Positions 17,128-26,087 of a DNA stretch of 64,000 nucleotides are shown in pieces (the first letter of the stretch is position 1; each line of letters opens with the position of its first letter). The notes beneath the pieces were generated by a model. The model worked only from the letters and a program-made list of their open reading frames with translations, searched no databases and was not told the origin of the DNA. Source of the DNA: Parerythrobacter jejuensis (lineage in GTDB: Bacteria > Pseudomonadota > Alphaproteobacteria > Sphingomonadales > Sphingomonadaceae); the NCBI RefSeq assembly GCF_039536765.1, contig NZ_BAAAZF010000001.1, positions 124,001 to 188,000 on the forward strand. Direction: 5' to 3'. The position numbers and the translations under genes are program-made.

Positions 17128-18990
17128 TCAGTCCATTGAATCGAGCCAGTTCGAAGCTGCCTGGATCCGGTTATGTAATTGCTCCCTGAAATGGAGAGCA
17201 TCCCTGCGAACCGTGCTTGCCGGGTTGTTACCCTGACTTTCTCCGCCATAGAGGCGATTGTATTTAGCGCTGTCAATAATGCCTGCTAACTTTCTGTTTA
17301 GCAAGCTTGGAACCAATTGCTCCACTCTTGCTTGCAATTCATCGTCGGCAGCAGTTGCCGGCCCCATGCCCTTGCCATGCCATTGAATAAGGGCGGGAAG
17401 ATATGGCGCGGCGGCAACACGGTGCAGGTAACGGCCCATTCCGTGCCGCCTCTTTTCAATTGCCGGTGTCGCGAGAAATACCTGGATTAGGCGACGATCG
17501 AGCAGAGGCCACCTATATTCGATCCCGAATGCGGCAGCCATCAGCGAACAGGATTCCAGTCGACCGGGAACATACGCCCGGAAGGCCTTTTGCAGGATGG
17601 CCTGATTGACCGAACTGGCGTCACGGCCCGCCAGCCGCTTGTCCTGAAAACCGGCCAAGTCCTGCGCCTCGATGAATTCTCCGGTAAGAGGCGTCTTGTC
17701 CAGTTCGCCCCGAAGGTAATCCCGCAACGGATCAGATGCGGATGCGGGGCGGAGAAATTGGCGCAAGCTGCGGAGCCGTGACAGAATGCTGGGCCCGAGC
17801 TCGGCAAAGAACGCTGCAGGCTTTCCTGCCTGCTGCAACTCGTTGACCAGCTCACCAGCTTCGCAAGTGACGATCTCGTCTCCGCCGAAGCCTGAAAGCA
17901 AGGTCCGGATGCCCGCGTGCCGGCACTGCTCGTAAATGGGTGCGTGATACTGCGCGTTGGGATGCTCTGGCGGCCACGCGAGAAAGGAGGCGGACCGGGT
18001 TCGCAGAACTTCCAGATCCTCCATCCTGGGCATGGGCAAGCAGGTATGGTCGGGAATCGCATTGAATGCGGCCACCGCCTGTTGATGCTCTTTGTCCTTG
18101 GCAAATCCGTCAAAGCCGAAGGTGGAGAGACTGCACTTTTCTTCGCCCAAAGACGCCGCTGCACGTCCGACAATGCTGGCTGAGTCCAACCCGCCAGAAC
18201 TCTCTGCCCCCAGGGGGAATGCGCTACGAAGCCGGACGTCGACAGCCTGATCGAAAGCCGCTCGATAATCGTCAACCCGCTGTTGCTCGCGCCGGTAAAC
18301 CGGTGGCGCTGTGTCCTGGAACTCAAAGTAGCATTGTGTCCGCAAACCTTGGTCCGGCGTATGGACGGCGTAATGGGCCGGGGGAAGGCGGAACACCTCC
18401 TCGTAGGCGGTGCGCTCCAGGTCGTGGGAGTAGCCAAGCAGGTACCGCCCGATCCAGCGTTCGCTGGGCGAAAGCGGCAACGAGGCAAGATGGCGGAATA
18501 CGATCGGCGCGCTGGTGAAGGCAAACACGCTCTCGTCATTGCGGTAGTAGAATGGCCGCGTGCCAAGCGTGTCGCGGGCGCAATAGGTGCGTCCGCTGGC
18601 AGGATCGTGGATGGCGAAAGCGAAATCGCCTTCCAGCCGGGCCGCGCAATCTTTCCCCCAGGCGCGATAGGCGGCCAAGACAAGGCGAGCGTCTGGCACA
18701 GTGTCGTTCACCTCCAGTCCCAGCTGGTTTCCAAGCGCACGGCGGTTGTCGAGCCTGATCCACCCGAGCAGGATATGCCCGGTGTCAGCGCAGATCTGAG
18801 GCGCGCCAGCATGAAGGGAGTCCGGCGTATTGTGGGTGACGCATTGGGACAGCAGCGCGAGCCGGTTGTGCCAGCTGCCGGTGCGATTGGCGGATGCGTA
18901 GGGGTCAAGGACAGCCATGAGCGCATCGGGCGCAATGATCTCGCGGACATCGGGTCCGCTTTCACCCGATACAATGCCGGCAAACATCAT
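17128..18990 (-). CDS. Lasso peptide cyclase, asparagine-synthetase-like (C protein)
   Basis: A 620-residue asparagine-synthetase homologue that should adenylate the side-chain carboxylate of the core Glu and close the macrolactam. The ATP pyrophosphatase loop SGGLDS is at residues 265-270. The N-terminal Ntn domain is present but begins MMFAGIV, lacking the catalytic Cys2 needed for glutamine use, as expected for a lasso cyclase, where the amine comes from the peptide. The later FGGDEIV and YRWPLLDRRLIQ segments are typical of the synthetase domain. Its start overlaps the B2 stop, showing translational coupling. The precursor gene follows after 17 bases. Confidence 0.93.
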   Translation of the reverse strand: MMFAGIVSGESGPDVREIIAPDALMAVLDPYASANRTGSWHNRLALLSQCVTHNTPDSLHAGAPQICADTGHILLGWIRLDNRRALGNQLGLEVNDTVPDARLVLAAYRAWGKDCAARLEGDFAFAIHDPASGRTYCARDTLGTRPFYYRNDESVFAFTSAPIVFRHLASLPLSPSERWIGRYLLGYSHDLERTAYEEVFRLPPAHYAVHTPDQGLRTQCYFEFQDTAPPVYRREQQRVDDYRAAFDQAVDVRLRSAFPLGAESSGGLDSASIVGRAAASLGEEKCSLSTFGFDGFAKDKEHQQAVAAFNAIPDHTCLPMPRMEDLEVLRTRSASFLAWPPEHPNAQYHAPIYEQCRHAGIRTLLSGFGGDEIVTCEAGELVNELQQAGKPAAFFAELGPSILSRLRSLRQFLRPASASDPLRDYLRGELDKTPLTGEFIEAQDLAGFQDKRLAGRDASSVNQAILQKAFRAYVPGRLESCSLMAAAFGIEYRWPLLDRRLIQVFLATPAIEKRRHGMGRYLHRVAAAPYLPALIQWHGKGMGPATAADDELQARVEQLVPSLLNRKLAGIIDSAKYNRLYGGESQGNNPASTVRRDALHFREQLHNRIQAASNWLDSMD

Positions 18991-19475
18991 CCCGCTATGC
19001 CGGAACCGAAAGTTGCGACCACGCGGTAGCCGGGATCAACGGGTCCGCCGGTCACAACCAGATCGCCGGTGGTGATCCAGGCATGGGCGAGCATTGGTTC
19101 TTGCGCCACGTCCTTGTCACCGGGCTTTAGCCCGAAGGTCGAAATGAAGGGCACGCCACCTGCCCTAAGAAGCACAGAAGCTGCCAATGCCTGGGGCAGG
19201 CAAACCGATTGCCATGGCGTCACAGATGCGCTGGCGCGAACGCTGCGGCCAATCGACCGGGCTCGCACCCTCTGAGCGGGCGAAATACCCGGTGCAGTTT
19301 GATTATCAATACTTGCGCCGAGTGTCCACGCATACCAGCGGAAGGGGAAGATCAGGATGGCGAACCGCGCTGCGCCCAGCAACAGCAAGGCGACCGGCAC
19401 CAGCGCAAGTTCACCCATACTATAGCCTCTGGCCCCGCGAAGCTTCTGCCGCAAGAAGGCGAGTTTGCTGCTCAC
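18987..19475 (-). CDS. Lasso peptide B2 leader protease, transglutaminase-like
   Basis: A 162-residue protein of the Transglut_core3/lasso B2 family that should cut the leader from the precursor. The catalytic triad is visible: Cys92 in SVCLPQALAAS, His131 in LAHAWI and Asp138 just after. A hydrophobic segment at about 23-45 precedes the protease domain and may tether it to the membrane. It overlaps the B1 gene by four bases and the cyclase by four bases. Split B1/B2 architecture fits proteobacterial and firmicute lasso operons of this type. Confidence 0.93.
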   Translation of the reverse strand: MSSKLAFLRQKLRGARGYSMGELALVPVALLLLGAARFAILIFPFRWYAWTLGASIDNQTAPGISPAQRVRARSIGRSVRASASVTPWQSVCLPQALAASVLLRAGGVPFISTFGLKPGDKDVAQEPMLAHAWITTGDLVVTGGPVDPGYRVVATFGSGIAG

Positions 19476-19774
19476 TGCTCCGCCGTGACCAGTCCGTTGG
19501 CGTGGAGTTGGCCCAAAAAGGCCAGCATGTCTGCCTCGACATCGTCGCTGTCCGATGCGCTAAATGCCTGCCGCACCAGGCTGGCAATGATGCGCGCAGT
19601 GGATGGTTGCGCGAGCCCTTCCCAGACCACTTTGCCGACGGCATCCATTCCGAAGTATTTGCCGCTCTCAATGTCCATCATCACCAGTTCGCCATCCATG
19701 TCGGTTGCGACCAGGTCGGGATTGCGCTGCAGGCGGCTGTCGAGCTGGAGGGGAGGTGCATCGGCCATCGTCAC
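19472..19774 (-). CDS. Lasso peptide B1 leader-binding protein (PqqD-like RRE)
   Basis: A protein of about 100 residues of the PqqD fold, the RiPP recognition element that binds the leader Tyr-x-x-Pro-x-Leu motif and presents it to B2. The family pattern is clear: LVATDMDGELVMMDIESGKYFGMDAVG... is the beta-hairpin part, followed by helices ending at LHANGLV. The GTG at 19774 overlaps the sulfotransferase stop; an ATG at 19768 is an equally possible start. Confidence 0.92.
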   Translation of the reverse strand: MTMADAPPLQLDSRLQRNPDLVATDMDGELVMMDIESGKYFGMDAVGKVVWEGLAQPSTARIIASLVRQAFSASDSDDVEADMLAFLGQLHANGLVTAEQ

Positions 19775-20640
19775 ATCACTCGCGCGTTGCCGCGATCATC
19801 GCAATAGCCAAATCTCCGCATGACCGGGCGATGGACGGTCACGATTTTTTCGATTTGCTCGTCGGTCAAATCCGTTTGCCACGCACCGGCCTGCCCTTTG
19901 CGGAAGAATTTTTGCGACTTGCTCGATTTTTCGCGAAACGAGGTCTGGCTTTCCTGCTCTTGCAACCGTTCGAACCGCGTCTGTTCGATCGCGTCGGCGA
20001 TTTCAGCGGGCGAGGGAGACAAGCCCAGATGTTCGGCGATCCTCGCGAATGTGTCAGCAGGTTCGGCCAGCATTTCTTCGTAGCGGACAGCAAGAATAGT
20101 GAAGGCGTCGTTGTCGACCCAGCTTTCTACATGCTTCGACCAGTTCAGGAGCTGCTGGCCAACTTGCGGAGTGATCCCTCCCTTGGGCCCGCCAACCATG
20201 GCGTGCCCGGACGAATTAAGCGCCTCGATCGTGCGATCGGCGCTCCACCCCAGATGGCCGGCATAGGACAGGGTGACGTCAAGCGGATTGCGGAGGAGGT
20301 AGATGCTCGGTCCGCTCGCCTCGGGGCAGGGCAGCCACTCGCCTGACGGCGTGCGGGTGCAGGCATCGTGGATTTTGTGAAAGTCTCCGGAGTCTGCGGC
20401 TTGCGCACTCCAGCGATAGACTTCGGGCCGGATGCTGGCGATTTCGTCTGGCAGCAAATCTGCCGTTGCAAAGCCTAGCGCCTGATCGAGCCAGGTGCGG
20501 TCGCTGGCGATGCTGCCGCCGGAAATGTCATTGATAGTTGTCTGGTGATCCGCGCCTGCGGTCAGATGAGAGAGCACCAGTCGCAGCCATGTGTTGCCCG
20601 ACTTGGGATAGGAGGCAAGCCAGTGGATGTGCGCGCTCAT
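19771..20640 (-). CDS. PAPS-dependent sulfotransferase in the lasso operon
   Basis: A 289-residue cytosolic sulfotransferase. The 5'-phosphosulfate loop YPKSGNTW is at residues 11-18, the likely catalytic region KIHDA at 89-93, and the 3'-phosphate motif RNPLDVTLS at 117-125. The C-terminal motif RKGQAGAW (247-254) departs from the usual RKGxxGDW by Ala for Asp. It overlaps the kinase and B1 genes by four bases each, so it is an integral operon member. The obvious inference is O-sulfation of the lasso peptide. The predicted core has no Tyr, so Thr or Ser would be the acceptor; a small-molecule acceptor remains possible. Confidence 0.9.
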   Translation of the reverse strand: MSAHIHWLASYPKSGNTWLRLVLSHLTAGADHQTTINDISGGSIASDRTWLDQALGFATADLLPDEIASIRPEVYRWSAQAADSGDFHKIHDACTRTPSGEWLPCPEASGPSIYLLRNPLDVTLSYAGHLGWSADRTIEALNSSGHAMVGGPKGGITPQVGQQLLNWSKHVESWVDNDAFTILAVRYEEMLAEPADTFARIAEHLGLSPSPAEIADAIEQTRFERLQEQESQTSFREKSSKSQKFFRKGQAGAWQTDLTDEQIEKIVTVHRPVMRRFGYCDDRGNARVM

Positions 20641-21569
20641 CGCTGGGTCTCGCGATGATCGAGCAGCGCGGTGGCGAATTCGTCAATGCTGCAATTCGCG
20701 TTCGGCCTTCTGACACGGGTGACAGGCGCGTTTTCCACCAGGCGAGCACAATGCTTTAGATGCGATTTCGCATGGCCAAACAAGGTCATGTGGATTGATC
20801 GATGGGTCGCGGCGCGCAGGACTTCAAACGTCTCGAATCCGGAAACCGGTTCGAACGCGATAGACGGCTGGTTGTGGGCAGAGATCTGGTACACCGCAGC
20901 CACTTGCACGGGCGCTTCGGCAGCATCGCAAGGGAAGCGATAGCGCTCCAAGCCGACTCGCGTGGGGGACAGATCGGCCGTGGTAATTCCGAGCTGGACT
21001 GCACTGTCTTGCCACAGTTTGATGTGTGGCAGGCCGGGCTGCGCCAGGGCCTCTCTGTCGAACGTGCAGATGTCATCGGAGACAAGGGCATAGCCGCGCT
21101 TCATGAATGCAGCGGCAATGGCTGATTTCCCGGCTGCGGTCGGGCCGATCAGCAGGATCGCCTCAGTCCCGATGCGCACGGCACTGCCATGCAGCACCAG
21201 CGTGCCGCGTTGCGCCAATGCAGCAGGCAGCGCGGAGCCGAGCAGGAAAGTTTGAAGGGCTGTCGCATTGTCATCCGCCATCGACCGGTAGACAATGGAG
21301 AGCCCGGCTTCGATCTGGAATTCAGCGACGCCGGGGACCGTGAAAGACAGCCAGTCACGTCCTGCCCAAGATCCGGGCCCGATCTGGACCGCTTCATCAG
21401 GCGGGGTCGGGAGGAGGGTTTGCTGCGCAATCCGGATATCTGCTGAAGGTACTGATACTGGCGCCTGGGTCAGGGGCAGATGCAGATCGCTGGCAATAGT
21501 GAGGCCGCAAGCCTGGTAGGTTTGCACGATCTTGCTATCCCGCCCTGTTTCCAACCGCTCGTGTGGCAT
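20637..21569 (-). CDS. HprK-like serine kinase of lasso peptide operon
   Basis: A 310-residue HPr-kinase-like protein. Features are an LHGSAV segment at 126-131, Walker A GPTAAGKS at 142-149, and VSDDI at 163-167, as in HprK catalytic domains, after a family-specific N-terminal domain. In paeninodin-type clusters such kinases phosphorylate the C-terminal serine of the precursor, and the precursor here indeed ends in Ser. The ATG at 21569 has an AGAGGTGG ribosome site. It is the first gene of the operon, which therefore starts between it and the tRNA-Pro. True HprK partners (HPr, PTS genes) are absent nearby. Confidence 0.9.
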   Translation of the reverse strand: MPHERLETGRDSKIVQTYQACGLTIASDLHLPLTQAPVSVPSADIRIAQQTLLPTPPDEAVQIGPGSWAGRDWLSFTVPGVAEFQIEAGLSIVYRSMADDNATALQTFLLGSALPAALAQRGTLVLHGSAVRIGTEAILLIGPTAAGKSAIAAAFMKRGYALVSDDICTFDREALAQPGLPHIKLWQDSAVQLGITTADLSPTRVGLERYRFPCDAAEAPVQVAAVYQISAHNQPSIAFEPVSGFETFEVLRAATHRSIHMTLFGHAKSHLKHCARLVENAPVTRVRRPNANCSIDEFATALLDHRETQR

Positions 21570-21590
21570 TAAGCGCCACCTCTAAAGTCA

Positions 21591-21608
21591 TTTGCCCAGT
21601 CGGGCAAA
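21591..21608. terminator. Hairpin between tRNA-Pro and the lasso operon
   Basis: TTTGCCC and GGGCAAA flank AGTC in a perfect 7-bp stem. Read leftward it follows the tRNA-Pro gene and is trailed by a short T-containing stretch, so it could end the tRNA transcript; it could also be an operator for the lasso operon. Confidence 0.4.
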
Positions 21609-21655
21609 GGCCTGTCGAAGTTGCGTCAACATATGGGTGAAGGCTGGAATTCCAC

Positions 21656-21732
21656 TGGTCGGGAAGACAGGATTCGAACCTGCGACCCCCACACCCCCAG
21701 TGTGATGCGCTACCAGGCTGCGCTACTTCCCG
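21656..21732 (-). tRNA. tRNA-Pro (GGG)
   Basis: A 77-base cloverleaf with acceptor CGGGAAG pairing with CTTCCCG, an encoded CCA tail, a T-arm with GGTTCGAATCC, and an anticodon loop CTGGGGG giving anticodon GGG. It lies on the minus strand just upstream of the lasso operon. Confidence 0.95.
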
Positions 21733-21952
21733 AGCAGTGGAGGCGCGCCTATAGGATCGTGCGCGGATCGTGGCAAGCGCTCTCGTCGGGGAAGGCAGGG
21801 TGATGTTGCGTTGCCGAAATGCATCATTGTTGCTAGTCGGCCCTGCAACAGGCGCTGGGGATCTTGGCGAGGCGCAATTCGCGCCCCATCTGGGCTCCAT
21901 CCCAATCACGTAAATCCGCCTTTCGACTGACTTATCTGCAGGTATTTTCACG

Positions 21953-22273
21953 ATGATCGATCTTCTTGCCGCAGCGGCCACCGCCGAAGCGCCGCCGTTC
22001 TGGATACAGATCCTGCCTTTCGCAGGTATGGCGCTCATTTTCTGGTTCCTGATCATTCGTCCGCAGATGAAGCGGCAGAAAGAACACCAGGAAAAGGTGT
22101 CTGGCCTGAAGAAGGGCGATCAGGTCGTCACGGCTGGCGGGCTTGTGGGCAAAATCGTCAAGGTGGATGACCATTACGTCGATGTCGAGCTGGGGCAGGG
22201 TGTCCGGGTAAAGGCTGTGAAGTCCACCATCGGCGACGTTATCCCGCCGGGCGGCAACGCCGCGAACGACTGA
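21953..22273 (+). CDS. yajC: Preprotein translocase subunit YajC
   Basis: A 106-residue single-span membrane protein. The N-terminal helix (about 17-36, ending in FLIIRPQMKR) and the KKGDQVVTAGGLVGKIVKV domain are the YajC signature. It accompanies SecDF and the Sec translocon. It precedes secD by 16 bases in the same direction, the common alphaproteobacterial arrangement. Confidence 0.96.
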   Translation: MIDLLAAAATAEAPPFWIQILPFAGMALIFWFLIIRPQMKRQKEHQEKVSGLKKGDQVVTAGGLVGKIVKVDDHYVDVELGQGVRVKAVKSTIGDVIPPGGNAAND

Positions 22274-22289
22274 CGGGACATAATACACC

Positions 22290-23888
22290 ATGCTTGAATT
22301 TCCGCGCTGGAAGAAGCTTTGGCTTTGGGGGATCACCCTGGCAGTAGCGCTGGCGGCGCTGCCGTCGCTGGTTTCCTCGACATCGATCCGGTGGCCCGAG
22401 GCATTGCCAAGCCCGACGGTCAATCTCGGACTTGATCTGGCCGGGGGCAGCCACATCCTGCTGGAGGCGGAAGCGTCGCAGGTTGAGGCCCAGCGTCTGG
22501 AAAACATGGAAGAGGCAATGCGCAACGTGATGCGCCAGGCCGAGCCACGGATCCGGATCGGCGATGTGTCGACAGCCAATGGCCGCCTTAGCTTCATGCT
22601 GGAAAATTCAAGCGACATTGATCGCGCACGCGAATTGCTGACGCCGCTGATGAATGGCGAAGGCCTGACCCGCGAATGGGACCTGACGGTGGTAGATACC
22701 AGCCGCATGGTCCTGACGCCGACGAGTGACGGGCTCGACAACGCCGTGACCCAGGCGATGGACAGCGCAACCGAAGTGGTACGCAAGCGTATCGATGAAC
22801 TGGGCACGCGCGAGCCGACCATTATCCGTCAGGGTGATACCCGCATCGTGGTGCAAGTCCCCGGATTGCAAGACCCTGACCAGTTGAAAGAGCTGCTGGG
22901 CCAGACCGCGAAGCTCGAATTCAAGCTGGTCGACCAAAGCGCGCTTCCTGCCGATGTAGAGCAAGGCATCGCCCCGCCGGGCAGCCAGATCTTCCCTTAC
23001 GCTGCGGGTACGCCGTTCGAAGGAACCTCGCTGGCAGTGCGCCGCCTTGGCGGGATCAAAGGCGACAATCTGATCAATGCACAGCAAACCGTCGATCCGC
23101 AGAACAACGAACCGGTGGTTTCGATCACGTTTGACCAGCAGGGCGGACAACGTTTCGCGCAGTTGACGACGCAGAATGTCAACAAGCCGTTCGCCATCAT
23201 CCTCGACGGGGAAGTGCTCTCCGCCCCCAATATCAACGAACCGATCCTGGGTGGTTCCGCCCAGATCTCGGGCAGCTTCACTGCTGACTCGGCCAACCAG
23301 CTGGCAATCTCTCTGCGTTCTGGTGCGCTGCCGGTTGATCTCGCCATTGTCGAAGAACGTACAGTCGGGCCTGACCTCGGCGCAGACTCGATCCGTAAGG
23401 GTATGCTCGCCATGGGGCTGGGCGCCATCGCCGTGATCGCGCTGATGATTGTGACCTATGGCCGCTTCGGCATCTATTCGACCGTGGCCCTGACGATCAA
23501 TGTGCTGATGCTACTGGGCATCATGGCGGTGATGAATACCACGCTGACTTTGCCCGGTATTGCCGGCTTCGTCCTGACGATTGGTGCAGCGGTGGACGCC
23601 AACGTGCTGATTAATGAACGTATCCGGGAGGAGCGAAAACGCGGGCGACGCGTGATTGCTGCGGTGGAAAATGGCTACAAGGAAGCCAGCCGCGCGATTT
23701 ACGATGCGAATATCACCAACTTCATTGCCGGTGTGCTGCTGTTTGCCTTTGGTTCCGGCCCGGTGCGCGGCTTTGCCGTGGTGCTGATTATCGGCCTGTT
23801 CACCAGCGTGTTCACCGCCGTGATCATGACTCGTATGTGGGTTGCCGGATGGCTCCGTAGCTCGCGGCCCACAGAGCTGAATGTTTAG
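22290..23888 (+). CDS. secD: Protein translocase subunit SecD
   Basis: A 532-residue six-span RND-type protein that uses the proton gradient to help pull exported proteins. The first membrane helix is at about 8-27, followed by the LGLDLAGGSHILLEA motif, the periplasmic P1 region, and the C-terminal membrane half with GAAVDANVLINERIREE. secF follows after 15 bases. Confidence 0.97.
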   Translation: MLEFPRWKKLWLWGITLAVALAALPSLVSSTSIRWPEALPSPTVNLGLDLAGGSHILLEAEASQVEAQRLENMEEAMRNVMRQAEPRIRIGDVSTANGRLSFMLENSSDIDRARELLTPLMNGEGLTREWDLTVVDTSRMVLTPTSDGLDNAVTQAMDSATEVVRKRIDELGTREPTIIRQGDTRIVVQVPGLQDPDQLKELLGQTAKLEFKLVDQSALPADVEQGIAPPGSQIFPYAAGTPFEGTSLAVRRLGGIKGDNLINAQQTVDPQNNEPVVSITFDQQGGQRFAQLTTQNVNKPFAIILDGEVLSAPNINEPILGGSAQISGSFTADSANQLAISLRSGALPVDLAIVEERTVGPDLGADSIRKGMLAMGLGAIAVIALMIVTYGRFGIYSTVALTINVLMLLGIMAVMNTTLTLPGIAGFVLTIGAAVDANVLINERIREERKRGRRVIAAVENGYKEASRAIYDANITNFIAGVLLFAFGSGPVRGFAVVLIIGLFTSVFTAVIMTRMWVAGWLRSSRPTELNV

Positions 23889-23903
23889 GAAGGGAGACGG
23901 ATT

Positions 23904-24884
23904 ATGAAACTTCTCAAACTCGTCCCCGACGATACCAACATCAAATTCCTGAAATTCCGGGCGCCGTTCTACATCATCAGCTTGCTGCTTATGGCGGCGA
24001 GCTGGGGCTTGGTGATGACCAAGGGCCTGAATTACGGCGTCGATTTTGCCGGTGGACAGGAAATCCGCGCCACGTTCGTAGGCGAAGAAACGGCCCCGAT
24101 TCCAGACCTGCGCCAGACATTGACGGCGATCCAGGGGGTTGGCGATCCGGTCGTCCAGCGTTTTGGTGCGCCCAATGAAGTGTCGATCCGCGTCAAGCTC
24201 CCGCCCGAGGCGGAGGGCGACAAGGAATTTGCCGACCGGCTTACGCGTGACATCACCGATGCGCTGAAAGAAGGGCACCCCGACGTGCGCATCGATGGCG
24301 TCGATTCGGTGTCCGGTAAGGTTTCCGGCGAGTTCCGCGAGAAGGCGATTTACGCGCTGCTGGCTGCGATGCTGGCGATCGCGATCTACATCTGGATCCG
24401 GTTCGAGTGGCAATTCGGGGTCGGGGCGCTGTTCGCGCTGGTTCACGACGTATCGCTGACGCTGGGCATGTTCGCGCTGTTCCAGATGGAATTCAGCCTC
24501 CAGATTATCGCGGCCATCCTGGCGATCATCGGCTACTCGCTCAACGACACGATCGTTGTGTATGACCGTATCCGCGAGAATTTGAAAAAGTTCCGCAAGA
24601 TGCCGCTGCCCGAATTGCTGGACCTGTCTGTCAATGAAACCCTGGCACGTACGGTGATGACCAGCCTGACCTTGTTTGTCGCCTTGCTGCCCTTGCTGCT
24701 GTTCGGGCCTGCCAGCCTGTTTGGGCTGGTTGCTGCGATTACCCTCGGGCTGTTCGTGGGTACATACAGCTCGGTCTATATGGCGGCCCCGATCCTGATC
24801 TGGCTTGGCGTCAACAGCGACAGCTTCGTCCCGCAGGAAACGGCGGCGGAAAAGCAGGAAAAGGTCGCGCGCGGCGAGACCTGA
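23904..24884 (+). CDS. secF: Protein translocase subunit SecF
   Basis: A 326-residue partner of SecD. The first membrane helix at about 22-42 is followed by GVDFAGGQEI and a short periplasmic domain. The C-terminal five-span domain has the YSLNDTIVVYDRIREN signature. AAGGGAGA upstream supports the start. It is convergent with the glycosyltransferase at 24900. Confidence 0.97.
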   Translation: MKLLKLVPDDTNIKFLKFRAPFYIISLLLMAASWGLVMTKGLNYGVDFAGGQEIRATFVGEETAPIPDLRQTLTAIQGVGDPVVQRFGAPNEVSIRVKLPPEAEGDKEFADRLTRDITDALKEGHPDVRIDGVDSVSGKVSGEFREKAIYALLAAMLAIAIYIWIRFEWQFGVGALFALVHDVSLTLGMFALFQMEFSLQIIAAILAIIGYSLNDTIVVYDRIRENLKKFRKMPLPELLDLSVNETLARTVMTSLTLFVALLPLLLFGPASLFGLVAAITLGLFVGTYSSVYMAAPILIWLGVNSDSFVPQETAAEKQEKVARGET

Positions 24885-24899
24885 GGTCTGCTGCCCGGT

Positions 24900-26087
24900 C
24901 TATTTGGTGATCAGGCGCTCGTAATATTCTGCGAGCGCCGCTCCATTGACCTTCCAGTCGAACCGCGCAGCCATCGCTGTGGTAGCCGCTCGGTCAGGTG
25001 GATCGGCGAGCAAGTCCTTGATCCCCGTGGCAATGGCGTCGGAATCACGCTCTACGATGAGTCCTGCGTCCCGACTGGTGACGACCTCGCGCGCGCCACC
25101 AGCATTTGTGATGACCAACGGCGTCCCGCAGGCCAGCGCCTCCACCCACGCATTGGCGAGCCCTTCGCTGGCCGATGGCAAGACCATTGCGTCCGATGCC
25201 GACAGAACGACCGGCAGCAGGTCATGATCCAGCAGGCCGAGGAAGTGGACGCGATCTGACAGCCCGTCACCAGCACTGTTCGCGAGAGAACGCAGTGTGT
25301 CTTCGTCCTCGCCCTTGCCGACCAGCAGCAAGCGGGTGCGGGGCATGTCGGCAATGGCCTTGATCACCAGCCCCTGCCCCTTGCGCGGGATCAGGGCACC
25401 AACGGTCACCAACAGTTTCTCGTCATCGGCGATGGCGATGCGCAGCTCTTCACCCAGTCGCGCGCGCAGCCCGGTGTGATCAAGTGGCCGGAACCTGTCG
25501 CGGTCAAGGCCGGTGTAATGGATGGATACCTTTTCGCGGGGCAGGCCGATCACGGCCATGTCCTGCGCCAGCGCTTCGCACACGGATAGCAGACCCGCGG
25601 CCTCTTGCGATGCCTTGCGCATGGCGGTGTTTCCAAAGCCGGTCGCACCCCAATAATGGATATCTGCGCCACGCGCCTTGATCGAGAAAGGTAGGTCCAA
25701 TTCCTCCGCGATTCGGGCAATGGCTGGGCCATCGGGGTAAAAGAACTGCGCATCAAGCACATCGAAAGGTTGTTGCGCGTGAAGCGAGCGGGCGAGTGGC
25801 AAGACTGCCCTGGCGATCAGAGCGGGATTGAACCGTCCGCCAAATTTGGGGATCAGCGGAAAGGTGGGTCGATGCACGGAGACACCGTTTTCCAGGCCAT
25901 TGATGGCGGCCTGCGCCAGCTCGCGATAGGCGCCGAAGGGGATGGGCGGAATGCCGATCGGATTGATCACGGTCACATCCCAATCAGCGCGCGCAGCCAG
26001 CGCCTCCAGCGAACGGGCCACAAAAGTGCCGAAGCGCGGTTTCGCGCTGTTCGGATAGAGTGTGGAGAGCGAAAGAACCCGTCTCAC
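24900..26087 (-). CDS. Glycosyltransferase family 4
   Basis: A 395-residue GT-B retaining glycosyltransferase. The N-terminal half begins RVLSLSTLYPNS and binds the acceptor. The C-terminal half has VTVGALIPRKGQGLVIKA and the nucleotide-sugar E-x7-E region within SEGLANAWVEALACGTP. It overlaps the XRE/S24 gene start region by four bases. No polysaccharide cluster is nearby, so the acceptor is unknown; exopolysaccharide or glycolipid synthesis is possible. Confidence 0.88.
   Translation of the reverse strand: MRRVLSLSTLYPNSAKPRFGTFVARSLEALAARADWDVTVINPIGIPPIPFGAYRELAQAAINGLENGVSVHRPTFPLIPKFGGRFNPALIARAVLPLARSLHAQQPFDVLDAQFFYPDGPAIARIAEELDLPFSIKARGADIHYWGATGFGNTAMRKASQEAAGLLSVCEALAQDMAVIGLPREKVSIHYTGLDRDRFRPLDHTGLRARLGEELRIAIADDEKLLVTVGALIPRKGQGLVIKAIADMPRTRLLLVGKGEDEDTLRSLANSAGDGLSDRVHFLGLLDHDLLPVVLSASDAMVLPSASEGLANAWVEALACGTPLVITNAGGAREVVTSRDAGLIVERDSDAIATGIKDLLADPPDRAATTAMAARFDWKVNGAALAEYYERLITK

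Noticed and set aside
17128..18990. Calling the cyclase a housekeeping asparagine synthetase
   Set aside because: It lacks Cys2 of the glutaminase site and lies between lasso B2 and a precursor gene.
18283..19029. A 248-codon plus-strand open frame inside the lasso cyclase gene
   Set aside because: The cyclase has the SGGLDS motif and coupled neighbours; this frame is its shadow.
20637..21569. Calling the kinase a true HPr kinase/phosphorylase
   Set aside because: No HPr or PTS genes are nearby and its operon partners are all lasso maturation genes.
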